Assembly: GCF_023913755.1 (NCBI RefSeq)
Contig: NZ_JAMXBJ010000037.1
Location: forward strand, 41,049 to 105,048
DNA length: 64,000 nucleotides
From: Pseudarthrobacter cellobiosi
Lineage (GTDB): Bacteria; Actinomycetota; Actinomycetes; Actinomycetales; Micrococcaceae
Direction: 5' to 3'
Shown in pieces: positions 38,196 to 46,059 of this stretch. Numbering within the stretch: the stretch's first letter is position 1; each line of letters begins with the position of its first letter. The notes beneath the pieces are model-generated. The model was not told the origin of the DNA, made no database searches, and saw only the letters and a program-made list of their open reading frames with translations. The translations under genes were made by a program, and so were the position numbers.

Positions 38196-39166
38196 GCCGC
38201 ACCATCCCGGCCCGACGGGGCCGTCCTGCTGCGGCACCGTTGCCGCAACGAAAAATTTCTCTTTCGCTCCGCATGAAGAGGATTTCCCGTGCCTGGCAGT
38301 TATACGTATTACTAGCCCCGGCGATCGTCTACATTCTGGTCTTCAAGTACTGGCCGATGTACGGCGTGCAGATCGCGTTCAAAAACTACAACCCGGTGGA
38401 CGGGTTCACGGACAGCCCCTGGGTGGGCCTGACGCACTTCATCAGGTTCGTGAACTCCTACCAGTTCGGCCAGGTGGTCGGTAACACCCTGTGGATCGCC
38501 GTCCTTGGCCTGTTGGTGGCCTTCCCGATTCCAATCATTCTGGCGTTGCTGGTCAACCAGCTCCAGAGCGAGAGGTTCAAGAAGTTCACCCAGACCGTGC
38601 TGTATTCGCCCGCTTTCATCTCCACCGTGGTGGTGGTGGGCATCATGTTCGTGGTTCTGTCCCCGAGGTCGGGGCTGGTGAACAACGCCATCCAGCTGGG
38701 CGGCGGTGAGCCGATCTTCTTTATGGGTTCGGCGGAGTGGTTCCGTCCCATCTACGTCATCTCGGATGTGTGGCAGAACGCCGGCTTCTCCATGATCGTG
38801 TACCTCGCGGCACTGGCCGCCATCGACCCTGCGCTGCACGACGCTGCCAAGGTAGACGGCGCCTCCAAGCTCCAGCGCATCCGGCACATTGACCTGCCGG
38901 GCATCATGCCCGTGGTGACGATCCTGTTCATCCTGGCTATCGGCAACCTGCTCAACGTCGGTTTCGAGAAGGCACTGCTGATGCAGACGCCCCTGAACCT
39001 CTCATCCTCGGAGATCATCCAGACCTACGTCTACCACGCGGGTCTGCAGCAGGCGCAGTTCAGCTACTCGGCCGCTATCGGCCTGTTCAACTCCCTCCTC
39101 AACCTGGCACTGCTCCTCGTTTTCAACACGATCGCGCGCCGGGCCAACCAAGCGACCCTGTGGTGA
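38192..39166 (+). CDS. Carbohydrate ABC transporter permease (LplB/YtcP-type)
   Basis: 324 residues with about six membrane helices and an EAA-like loop DAAKVDGASKLQRIRHIDLPG. The opening FKYWPMYGVQIAFKNYNP is typical of the LplB group of oligosaccharide/uronide importers. A cluster of codons rare in high-GC DNA (TTA, GTA, TTA, CTA at 38300-38314) overlaps a LacI-operator-like sequence. Coupled to lacI by a 4-bp overlap. Confidence 0.9.
   Translation: MSRTIPARRGRPAAAPLPQRKISLSLRMKRISRAWQLYVLLAPAIVYILVFKYWPMYGVQIAFKNYNPVDGFTDSPWVGLTHFIRFVNSYQFGQVVGNTLWIAVLGLLVAFPIPIILALLVNQLQSERFKKFTQTVLYSPAFISTVVVVGIMFVVLSPRSGLVNNAIQLGGGEPIFFMGSAEWFRPIYVISDVWQNAGFSMIVYLAALAAIDPALHDAAKVDGASKLQRIRHIDLPGIMPVVTILFILAIGNLLNVGFEKALLMQTPLNLSSSEIIQTYVYHAGLQQAQFSYSAAIGLFNSLLNLALLLVFNTIARRANQATLW
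38298..38312. promoter_or_regulatory. Probable second LacI operator inside the first permease gene
   Basis: AGTTATACGTATTAC differs from the promoter site at only 2 of 15 positions and has the same central CG dyad. It forces four rare codons (TTA, GTA, TTA, CTA) in an otherwise GC-rich gene, which argues against chance. The sites are about 1.19 kb apart; looping or roadblock repression is possible (inference). Confidence 0.5.
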
Positions 39167-39173
39167 TGCCGAA

Positions 39174-40133
39174 ATGTCCCTGACAACCAACCCCCGCCCT
39201 ACCGAGCAACGGAGCCGGCCTCTCAGCCAGGTCCGCCGCAAGCAGACTCTGCGCGACAAATACGGTGACCGTGCCTTCAACATCGCCGCCACCACTGTCC
39301 TGCTGCTGTCCATCCTGGCCGTGGTGTACCCGCTGTACTTCATCGTCATCGCCTCCATCAGCGACCCGAACGCCGTCTACGAAGGTAAGGTCTGGCTGTT
39401 TCCTTCCGGTGTCACTACCGAAGGCTACGAACGGATCTTCGCCGACAGCCGGATCTGGAACGGCCTGGGGAACACCGTCATCTATACCGTTCTTGGCACG
39501 GCCGTCAGCGTCAGCACCATCCTGTGCGGGGCCTACGCACTGTCCCGCAAGGACATGCCCGGCCGGAAGATCCTGATGCTCCTGTTCGTCATCACCATGT
39601 TCTTCGACGGCGGACTCATCACCAAGTACCTCGTGGTCCGGGACCTTGGCATGCTGGACACCGTCTGGGCAGTGGTCCTGCCGGGAGCGGTGGGCGTGTG
39701 GAACCTCATCATCGCCAGGTCCTTCTTCGAGCACACCATTCCGAACGAGCTACGCGAAGCCGCCCAGATGGACGGGGCAACCGACTTCAAATTCTTCTTC
39801 AAAATGGTGCTCCCGCTGTCCAAACCGCTGATCATGCTCATGATCATGATCCACGTCGTGGCCCAGTGGAACTCGTTCTTCGACGCACTGATCTTCCTCA
39901 ACGACGACTCCAAATACCCGTTGCAGCTCGTCCTGCGCAACATCCTCATCCAGTCAGACGTCTCCTCCACCGGAACCACCGGCGGGGACATCGAATCCTA
40001 TGCCGCCGCGCAACGGATCGCAGAGCTCACCAAATACGCCATGATCGTCGTCTCGAGCCTGCCACTCATGATTGCCCTGCCATTTATGCAGAAGCACTTC
40101 ACCAAGGGCGCCATGATCGGCGCCGTCAAATAG
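39174..40133 (+). CDS. Carbohydrate ABC transporter permease (LplC/YtcP-type)
   Basis: 319 residues, about six membrane segments, EAA loop ELREAAQMDGATDFKFFFKM. The N-terminal DKYGDRAFNIAATTVLLLSILAVVYPLYF and the C-terminal QKHFTKGAMIGAVK are typical of the LplC group. It pairs with the preceding permease as a heterodimeric channel; 7 bp separate the genes. Confidence 0.92.
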   Translation: MSLTTNPRPTEQRSRPLSQVRRKQTLRDKYGDRAFNIAATTVLLLSILAVVYPLYFIVIASISDPNAVYEGKVWLFPSGVTTEGYERIFADSRIWNGLGNTVIYTVLGTAVSVSTILCGAYALSRKDMPGRKILMLLFVITMFFDGGLITKYLVVRDLGMLDTVWAVVLPGAVGVWNLIIARSFFEHTIPNELREAAQMDGATDFKFFFKMVLPLSKPLIMLMIMIHVVAQWNSFFDALIFLNDDSKYPLQLVLRNILIQSDVSSTGTTGGDIESYAAAQRIAELTKYAMIVVSSLPLMIALPFMQKHFTKGAMIGAVK

Positions 40134-40201
40134 CTCCTCCCGCATCGACCGCCCGGGCAACCGCCGTCGGACGGCACACCCACCTCAGAATAGGAATAAC
40201 C

Positions 40202-41809
40202 ATGGCACTCAGCCGTAAATACGCCGCCCTTGGCGCCGTCCTGGCCGGAACATTGATGTTCACCGCCTGCTCCGGCGGCGGCTCAGGCACCACGGAGATC
40301 AAAGACGCCTCCGCGGACTTCGGCTTCCAGGAAACAGGCTTCCCCATCGTCAGCAAGCAACTCGACCTGACGTTCTCCGGGACCAAGGCCGCCCTGGCCC
40401 CGGACTACAACACCATGACAGTGGTGCAGGAATGGGAAAAAGCCACCAACGTCCACATCAAATGGGAAAACCTGCCCGAAACGGTCTTCCAGGAAAAGAA
40501 GAACCTCATCCTCGCAAGCGGTGACCTGCCCGACGCCTTCTTCAACACCGGGCTGACCGACGCCGAGATCGCCACCTACTCCGGCAGCGGCACACTCATC
40601 CCGCTCGAGGGGCTCATCGAAAAGAACGCACCCAACCTCTCCAAGCTGCTCTCTGACCGGCCGGAGATCAAGGCCGCCATCACTTCCTCGGACGGGCACA
40701 TCTACTCCCTGCCATCGATCGAGGAGCTCGGCCTGGTCCAGTTCCCCAACGAACTGGCCATCAACACTTCCTGGCTGAAGAAGCTGAACATCCCGATGCC
40801 GAAAACCATCGATGAGTTCCACGATGCACTGCTGGCGTTCAAGACACAGGACGCGTCCGGGACCGGCAAGACCATCCCGTTGAGCTTCATGCCCGGCTCC
40901 TGGTGCGGGGACATCGTTGACCTGATCGCGGCGCTGGGCGGAGTGCCGGACAACATGGACCACCGCATCGTCCAGGACGACAAAGTCATCTTCACCCCCA
41001 CCCAGGACGGCTACAAAAAGGCCATCCAGACCCTGCACGAGTGGTACCAGGAAGGCCTGATCGACCCCGAGTCCTTCTCCCAGGACGACAAGGCGTACCT
41101 GGCCAAGGGCAAGGCCGCCACGGAAAACCTCGGCTCCTTCGTCTGGTGGGAAATCCCCGAAATGGTCGGCGCGGACCGCGCCAACAACTACGCCCTCGTC
41201 CCGGTCCTCGAAGGCGTGAACGGCAAGCGGATCGCCAGCCAGTCCAACAACCAGGAAATCGCCCGCGGCGCCTTCGCCATCACCCGGACCAACAAATACC
41301 CGGCCGCGACCATGCGCTGGGCCGACAACCTCTACGACCCCATCCAGTCCGCCCAGGCCAACTGGGGGCCCATCGGTGAAACCCTGCAAAAGGACGCCAC
41401 CGGCCTCCTGACCCAGATCCCGGCCCCGGCCGGGACCAGCGAAGGCGAACGACGCCAAAAGGTCGCCCCGGGCGGCCCGAAGGCCAACACCGCCGAGAAC
41501 TTCACCACCGTCGTCGCGCCCGAACCCCGCGCCGCCGAACGCCAGAAAACCGTCAACGAACTCTACAAGCCCTTCGCCGGCAACGACGGCTACCCCCCGG
41601 TCGCCCTCTCCAACGAAGAACTGCAACAGATCAGCACCATCCAGACCGACACCACCTCACTGGTGAAGCAGAACACGGCCAAGTGGATCGTCTCCGGCGG
41701 CATCGAGCAGGAATGGGACGGCTACGTCTCCCAGCTCAAGAACGTCGGCGTCGACAAAATGATCGAGGTCTACCAGCAGGCCTACGACCGCTACAAGAAA
41801 AACTCCTAG
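40202..41809 (+). CDS. Extracellular oligosaccharide-binding lipoprotein (LplA-like)
   Basis: About 535 residues from ATG 40202 (AGGAA upstream). Lipoprotein signal peptide with lipobox FTACSG (Cys about 23). Large two-lobed binding protein with family motifs YNTMTVVQEWEKATNVHI, DLPDAFFNTGLTD and the C-terminal LKNVGVDKMIEVYQQAYDRY. It captures oligosaccharides, here probably fructo-oligosaccharides, given the following GH32 gene. The frame stays open far upstream, but that part overlaps the permease gene and is not coding. Confidence 0.93.
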   Translation: MALSRKYAALGAVLAGTLMFTACSGGGSGTTEIKDASADFGFQETGFPIVSKQLDLTFSGTKAALAPDYNTMTVVQEWEKATNVHIKWENLPETVFQEKKNLILASGDLPDAFFNTGLTDAEIATYSGSGTLIPLEGLIEKNAPNLSKLLSDRPEIKAAITSSDGHIYSLPSIEELGLVQFPNELAINTSWLKKLNIPMPKTIDEFHDALLAFKTQDASGTGKTIPLSFMPGSWCGDIVDLIAALGGVPDNMDHRIVQDDKVIFTPTQDGYKKAIQTLHEWYQEGLIDPESFSQDDKAYLAKGKAATENLGSFVWWEIPEMVGADRANNYALVPVLEGVNGKRIASQSNNQEIARGAFAITRTNKYPAATMRWADNLYDPIQSAQANWGPIGETLQKDATGLLTQIPAPAGTSEGERRQKVAPGGPKANTAENFTTVVAPEPRAAERQKTVNELYKPFAGNDGYPPVALSNEELQQISTIQTDTTSLVKQNTAKWIVSGGIEQEWDGYVSQLKNVGVDKMIEVYQQAYDRYKKNS

Positions 41810-41819
41810 CTCCACCACC

Positions 41820-41848
41820 GGGGTGGGCCGGCGTAACCGGCCCACCCC
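41820..41848 (+). terminator. Stem-loop between binding protein and GH32 genes
   Basis: A perfect 12-bp stem (41820-41831 and 41837-41848) with loop cgtaa and no T-run. After a binding-protein gene, such hairpins commonly stabilise upstream mRNA and reduce read-through, giving more binding protein than hydrolase. Confidence 0.6.
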
Positions 41849-41913
41849 ACTTCCAGGGAACCCTGTGCACGAGGGTTCTGCACAGACCTGCTCAGAAGCG
41901 AGACCTCACCTTC

Positions 41914-43425
41914 ATGACTGCCGCGACCGCCACCACGGCCGACACCTTCCGGCCGGCCCTGCACTACGCCGCCCGGAATACCTGGCTCAATGACCCCAAC
42001 GGCCTGATTTTTCACGACGGCGTCTACCACCTTTACTACCAGAACAACCCCCTGGATAACGTCTGGGGAAACATGTCCTGGGGACACGCCACCTCCACGG
42101 ACCTGACCACCTGGACCGAACACCTCGTCGCCATCGCATGCGACGAGGAAGAAGACATCTTCTCCGGCAGCATCGTCTTCGACCGGGACAACACCAGCGG
42201 ATTCGGCAACGACTCGGCTCCACCGTTGGTCGCCGTCTACACCAGCGCCTACAAACCCGGTTCCGCACACGCTGGGCTCCAGGCCCAGTCACTGGCCTAC
42301 AGCCGCGACGGTGGATACACCTGGACCAAACACACCGCCAATCCCGTACTGAACCGCGGATCCGCCGAGTTCCGCGACCCCAAAGTCATCCGCTACACCG
42401 GCGCCAGCAGCAGCTACTGGGTCATGGTCGCGGTGGAAGCCAAGGACTTCCAGATAGTGCTCTACAAATCCGAGGACCTGAAGAGCTGGGAGCTGCTAAG
42501 CACGTTCGGTCCGGCCAACGCCACCGGAGGCGTCTGGGAATGCCCCGACCTCTTCCCCCTCCCCGTCGACGGGGACCCGCAGAACCTTCAGTGGGTCCTC
42601 ACCGTAAACCTCAACCCCGGCGGACCCAACAACGGCTCCGCCGGGCAATACTTCGTCGGGGACTTCGACGGGACCACGTTCACCTCAGCCACCACCGTGA
42701 CCGAAGGCCTCCAGGACCCAGCCCTGCTGGGCGAGTACCAGTGGCTGGACTGGGGCCGGGACTACTACGCCGCAGTCTCCTTCAGCGACGCCCCTGACAA
42801 TCGCCGCCTCATGATCGCTTGGATGAACAACTGGGAATACGCCAACCAGATCCCCACCTCCCCCTGGCGCAGCCCCATGACGCTGGCCCGCGAAGTATCC
42901 CTCCGCACCGTTGACGGAAAGCCGCGACTGATTCAAGAGGCCACCGGAGATTTCGCTCCCATTTCCGACCCGTCCCGGACGTTCAGCCTTGAGCACACGG
43001 AAATCGCCGACGGTACACACCTCTTGGACGGTGCAGCGGGCAGCGTCCAACGCATCGATATCACGCTGACGCCCGGAAGCGCCACGGAATTCGGGCTTGT
43101 GGTCCGCGGCGACGGGGACAAGGGAACCCGCATCGGCATCAAGCCCGTTGAAGGCGCCCTCGTTGTTGACCGCCGGGATTCCGGGCAGACAAGTTTCCAC
43201 GAAACTTTCGCATCTATCGATGCAGCCCCCATCCGCGAGATCGAAGGCTCCTACAAGCTCACCATCTTCGTGGACCGCTGCTCCGTTGAGGTCTTCGCCC
43301 AGGAGGGCCAGGTCACCATGACCGAATTGATCTTCCCCGCACCCACCAGTACCGACCTTTCGCTCTATTCCATCGGCGGCACAGCCGCCATCACCAGCCT
43401 GAACGTCACCCAGTTCGTCGACTGA
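41914..43425 (+). CDS. Glycoside hydrolase family 32 (beta-fructosidase/levanase type)
   Basis: About 503 residues. The five-blade propeller carries the catalytic triad motifs WLNDPNG (nucleophile Asp), FRDPKV (transition-state stabiliser) and WECPDLF (acid/base Glu). A C-terminal beta-sandwich ends with SVEVFAQEGQVTMTELIFP. The pattern fits exo-acting fructosidases on sucrose, inulin or levan fragments. No signal peptide is present, so hydrolysis is intracellular after import by the upstream ABC system. Start at ATG 41914. Confidence 0.92.
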   Translation: MTAATATTADTFRPALHYAARNTWLNDPNGLIFHDGVYHLYYQNNPLDNVWGNMSWGHATSTDLTTWTEHLVAIACDEEEDIFSGSIVFDRDNTSGFGNDSAPPLVAVYTSAYKPGSAHAGLQAQSLAYSRDGGYTWTKHTANPVLNRGSAEFRDPKVIRYTGASSSYWVMVAVEAKDFQIVLYKSEDLKSWELLSTFGPANATGGVWECPDLFPLPVDGDPQNLQWVLTVNLNPGGPNNGSAGQYFVGDFDGTTFTSATTVTEGLQDPALLGEYQWLDWGRDYYAAVSFSDAPDNRRLMIAWMNNWEYANQIPTSPWRSPMTLAREVSLRTVDGKPRLIQEATGDFAPISDPSRTFSLEHTEIADGTHLLDGAAGSVQRIDITLTPGSATEFGLVVRGDGDKGTRIGIKPVEGALVVDRRDSGQTSFHETFASIDAAPIREIEGSYKLTIFVDRCSVEVFAQEGQVTMTELIFPAPTSTDLSLYSIGGTAAITSLNVTQFVD

Positions 43426-43519
43426 CTCCAGAATTCGTGGTCACGGCACACCAGCGGAAGAAAATCAGCTGATCCACTACCCCGACGCGGCCGGCCCGGC
43501 CCGAACTTTCCTGGACGTC

Positions 43520-43767
43520 ATCGTCGTCGCACGGCTAACCATCCCAGCATTGACCTCCCGGGTCACTGACACGGTTGGCGCCGGGGACTCGTAGATGGAG
43601 CCCTGATCCTGGGACTCCTCACCTGCGGGCCCGATGGCTTGGCACCTGCTGTTCCTGAGCAAGTTGGACGCACTGTAGCGATGGTGGCCGCCATCACGGT
43701 GCGGCGGCCCGGCACCAATCCGCCGACACTTGAGGAACTCCGGACTCATCTGCAGCCGGCGAATTAG
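43520..43767 (+). pseudogene. C-terminal relic of a PfkB-family (fructokinase-like) sugar kinase
   Basis: One frame reads LTIPALTSRVTDTVGAGDS and hits TAG at 43592. A frame offset by one continues from 43597 as GALILGLLTCGPDGLAPAV, VGRTVAMVAAITVRRPGTNP and TLEELRTHLQPAN to a stop at 43765-43767. DTVGAGDSF-x-GAL is the PfkB signature 2 (anion hole, catalytic Asp). The intact sequence would need the TAG changed and one base restored. The N-terminal two thirds is missing. A fructokinase downstream of GH32 would phosphorylate released fructose. Confidence 0.7.
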
Positions 43768-43798
43768 CCTGCGCAGCGGACCGAATCCTTCCGACATT

Positions 43799-44419
43799 TC
43801 AGGCGGGCTGGAAGGCTCCGACGCTCAGGAGGGCGATGTTGGCGTTGCTGCACGCGCTGGTGGGCTGCGGCAGGAACAACGACGCCGTGTCTTCGGGCGG
43901 GTAGATGCGGTAACCGGCCGCGTCCGTCAGCGTGCAGTCGCTGTAGTTCGCGGCCTGGGTGTAGCGGAGAACAGCGGTTCCGGTCTGGCCCGGCGCGAGC
44001 AGGACGTCCGCTACGGGGGTGGTTTCGTCGCGGGTCGCGGCCGCGCCAATGGGTGCCCCGTCGGCGTTGGCGGTCAGCGACACCCCCGGGTAGCCCTTGA
44101 GCAGGCAGGGCGCCGTGCCCGTATTCGTGAGGTTCAGTTTCATGTAGACGCTGCCCGCCGCGCCCCCGCCGGAAGCATCGGTAGCCGCCGACAGCGTGGC
44201 CGCTTTGCAGAGCGCGGGACCGGCCTGAGTGGTGCCGGACGACGACGGCGACTGGGACGCGCCCGGAGACGCCGGCGTGGTGGACGGGCTGGCGGAGTTG
44301 GTCCCCGGAGTCGTCCCCTGCGCCTGCGGCTGGCTCGGTCCGCAGGCGGTGAGCATCAGCGCCGCCGCCGCGACCGCCGTCGTAATAACAAACCCTTGTG
44401 AAATGCGCAGAGACGTCAT
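43799..44419 (-). CDS. DUF4232 lipoprotein
   Basis: 206 residues. Lipobox MLTACGP (Cys about 26), a Ser/Thr/Pro-rich linker (about 30-68), then the DUF4232 beta-sandwich with LNLTNTGTAPCLLKGYPGVSL and a second Cys pair (SDCTL, SACS) that could form a disulfide. Extracytoplasmic, function unknown. Confidence 0.82.
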   Translation of the reverse strand: MTSLRISQGFVITTAVAAAALMLTACGPSQPQAQGTTPGTNSASPSTTPASPGASQSPSSSGTTQAGPALCKAATLSAATDASGGGAAGSVYMKLNLTNTGTAPCLLKGYPGVSLTANADGAPIGAAATRDETTPVADVLLAPGQTGTAVLRYTQAANYSDCTLTDAAGYRIYPPEDTASLFLPQPTSACSNANIALLSVGAFQPA

Positions 44420-44476
44420 GGCACCACTTTTGTTGCTGCTGTGACGGGAGTCAACGATGCCACGGGCCCGCAGGAG

Positions 44477-44515
44477 GATTTGATGCCCGGATTGTGATCA
44501 TCCGGGCATCAAATC
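44477..44515 (-). terminator. Perfect stem-loop downstream of ycnI
   Basis: GATTTGATGCCCGGAT (44477-44492) pairs perfectly with 44500-44515 across a 7-nt loop. It lies 3' of the minus-strand ycnI gene and upstream of the DUF4232 gene. Confidence 0.7.
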
Positions 44516-44523
44516 CCGCGATG

Positions 44524-45273
44524 TTACGTGGCGGATTCCTGCCGGCGCTTCGAGCCGCTGCGCGCGAAGGCCACCCCGCCCAGGGCGAGGCCGCCGAGAC
44601 CGGCGGCAAGCCCCGCCCAGCTGCGGGCGTCCGCGCCGCTGTCAGTCACCGCGGCTGCCTGCTCGGTGGCCGGGGTTTCGGTGGTGTGCGCCGTGGAAGC
44701 AGCCGCGCCGTGGCCTTCCGCGCTGGCCGCCTCGGTGATGGTGATGGACGGTGCCGGCGCCTTCAGGGAGTGCGGGTCCTGGCCGTCCTTGGCGATCTCC
44801 GACCAGTCAGTCTGCCCTGTTTCGCACGACTGCAGCGTGGGGAAGTACAGCGTGGAGCCTGCCGCGTCGGGCAGCTTGACCGACAGCACCAGGGCATCGC
44901 GCAGGTCGTGGGCCAGGGGAGTTTTGGCCGTGTACACAATCTGGCTGGTGCGTTTGGTGATGGACGTACCGTCGGGCAGTTTCTTCGGCTCGGCGAGCTG
45001 TTCGGTCACCTTTTCCACAGTCCAGTTGGGGTTCACCGTGGGCTGTGCGTCGTTGAGTTCGGCCGGCAGAGTGATGGCCACCTTGGTGGTGCCGGACTCC
45101 TCGCAGCCGTGCGGGATGCCGAAGGTCAGCAGGGCGTAGGAATTGGCGTCGGTTTTGTTCGGGGTGACGCCGACGTGGGCCGACGCGCCTGCTGCTGCGG
45201 TCAGGATCAGGACGGCTGCGCCGCCGGTGGCTGCCGCTGCGGTGAGGGTACGGCGAAGGAATGTGGTGGTCAT
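44524..45273 (-). CDS. YcnI-family copper-binding protein (DUF1775)
   Basis: 249 residues. Signal peptide to about residue 32; the mature chain starts with His in AHVGVTP, as in YcnI, where this N-terminal His, a Glu and a Trp bind Cu(II). Conserved FGIPHGCEESGTTKVAI and NPNWTVEKV follow. After an Ala/Thr-rich linker a single C-terminal membrane helix (AGLAAGLGGLALGGVAF) and basic anchor attach it to the membrane. A copper chaperone or scavenger role follows from the family. Confidence 0.9.
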   Translation of the reverse strand: MTTTFLRRTLTAAAATGGAAVLILTAAAGASAHVGVTPNKTDANSYALLTFGIPHGCEESGTTKVAITLPAELNDAQPTVNPNWTVEKVTEQLAEPKKLPDGTSITKRTSQIVYTAKTPLAHDLRDALVLSVKLPDAAGSTLYFPTLQSCETGQTDWSEIAKDGQDPHSLKAPAPSITITEAASAEGHGAAASTAHTTETPATEQAAAVTDSGADARSWAGLAAGLGGLALGGVAFARSGSKRRQESAT

Positions 45274-45360
45274 GGGTTGCCTTTCGGACGCACGCCGAAT
45301 GGGGGCGTGCGGAAGTACGGGATGGGGCCCGCGGCCTGCGGAAGTGCGGTGCGGGCGGAG

Positions 45361-45984
45361 TCAGGAAAGTACGACGGCGGAAGGCGGGCCGCGTCGGCTG
45401 TGTTGCCTGAGGTTCCGCCAGGGGCGGAGGGGGAGAACCGCCGGTGGGCCGGGAACCGCCCGCGGCGTGCCGGCGTCGGGCGTTACTGCTTCGGGGAGCC
45501 GGACGAGCGGCCTCAGCCACGCGGCCACTGCCCAAAGCGCGGCTTCACCCTTGGCAAGCAGGAGGGCGCACGCGCCGGTGGCGAGTGCGTGGGTCAGGAG
45601 CATCAGGATGCCCGCGGATCCGGAATCCTGGACGTGTCCGGTGGCCGCGATGACAGGTGCGGCAGCGCCGGCGAAGTGGGTGTTGTGGAGCCCGGAGGCA
45701 GCAGTGCTCATAGCCGCGCCCGCCGAACTGAACGCAGTGAAGGCTTCGTGCAGGATGAACTGTCCCGCGCCGAGGACGCCGAGCATGGCCGGAAAATTGA
45801 GCCGCAGCCTCGTGGCAGTGGTGGCTGCCAGTACTGTCAGCGCGAGCACGGCCAGCAGGATGCCCGGGGCGGGAAGGTCGCCGCCGCCGGCCGCGTGGGC
45901 GCCTGCGGCAAGAGTCAGGACTCCCGTGGAGAGGGACGCGGCGCGAAGGAAATGGAAGGGCGGCCGGGCGTGGTTGGTGCGCAC
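45361..45984 (-). CDS. Multi-pass membrane protein next to ycnI
   Basis: 207 residues with about five hydrophobic segments and several His residues at membrane boundaries (HNTHFAG, LTHALATG). The GTG start at 45984 follows an excellent GGAGGA ribosome site. The C-terminal ~45 residues are Pro/Arg-rich. Proximity to YcnI suggests a role in copper handling (inference). Family is not recognised. Confidence 0.65.
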   Translation of the reverse strand: MRTNHARPPFHFLRAASLSTGVLTLAAGAHAAGGGDLPAPGILLAVLALTVLAATTATRLRLNFPAMLGVLGAGQFILHEAFTAFSSAGAAMSTAASGLHNTHFAGAAAPVIAATGHVQDSGSAGILMLLTHALATGACALLLAKGEAALWAVAAWLRPLVRLPEAVTPDAGTPRAVPGPPAVLPLRPWRNLRQHSRRGPPSAVVLS

Positions 45985-46059
45985 GGATCCTCCTTATTTC
46001 GGTCGCCGGTGACGGGCTTCAGTCGCGTTCTTCCAGTGTTCTTCGGCGACGTTCAGATT

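Noticed and set aside
39524..40201. Long upstream extension of the binding-protein frame (761 codons in total)
   Set aside because: It lies wholly over the second permease in another frame, and the lipoprotein signal peptide at 40202 defines the start.
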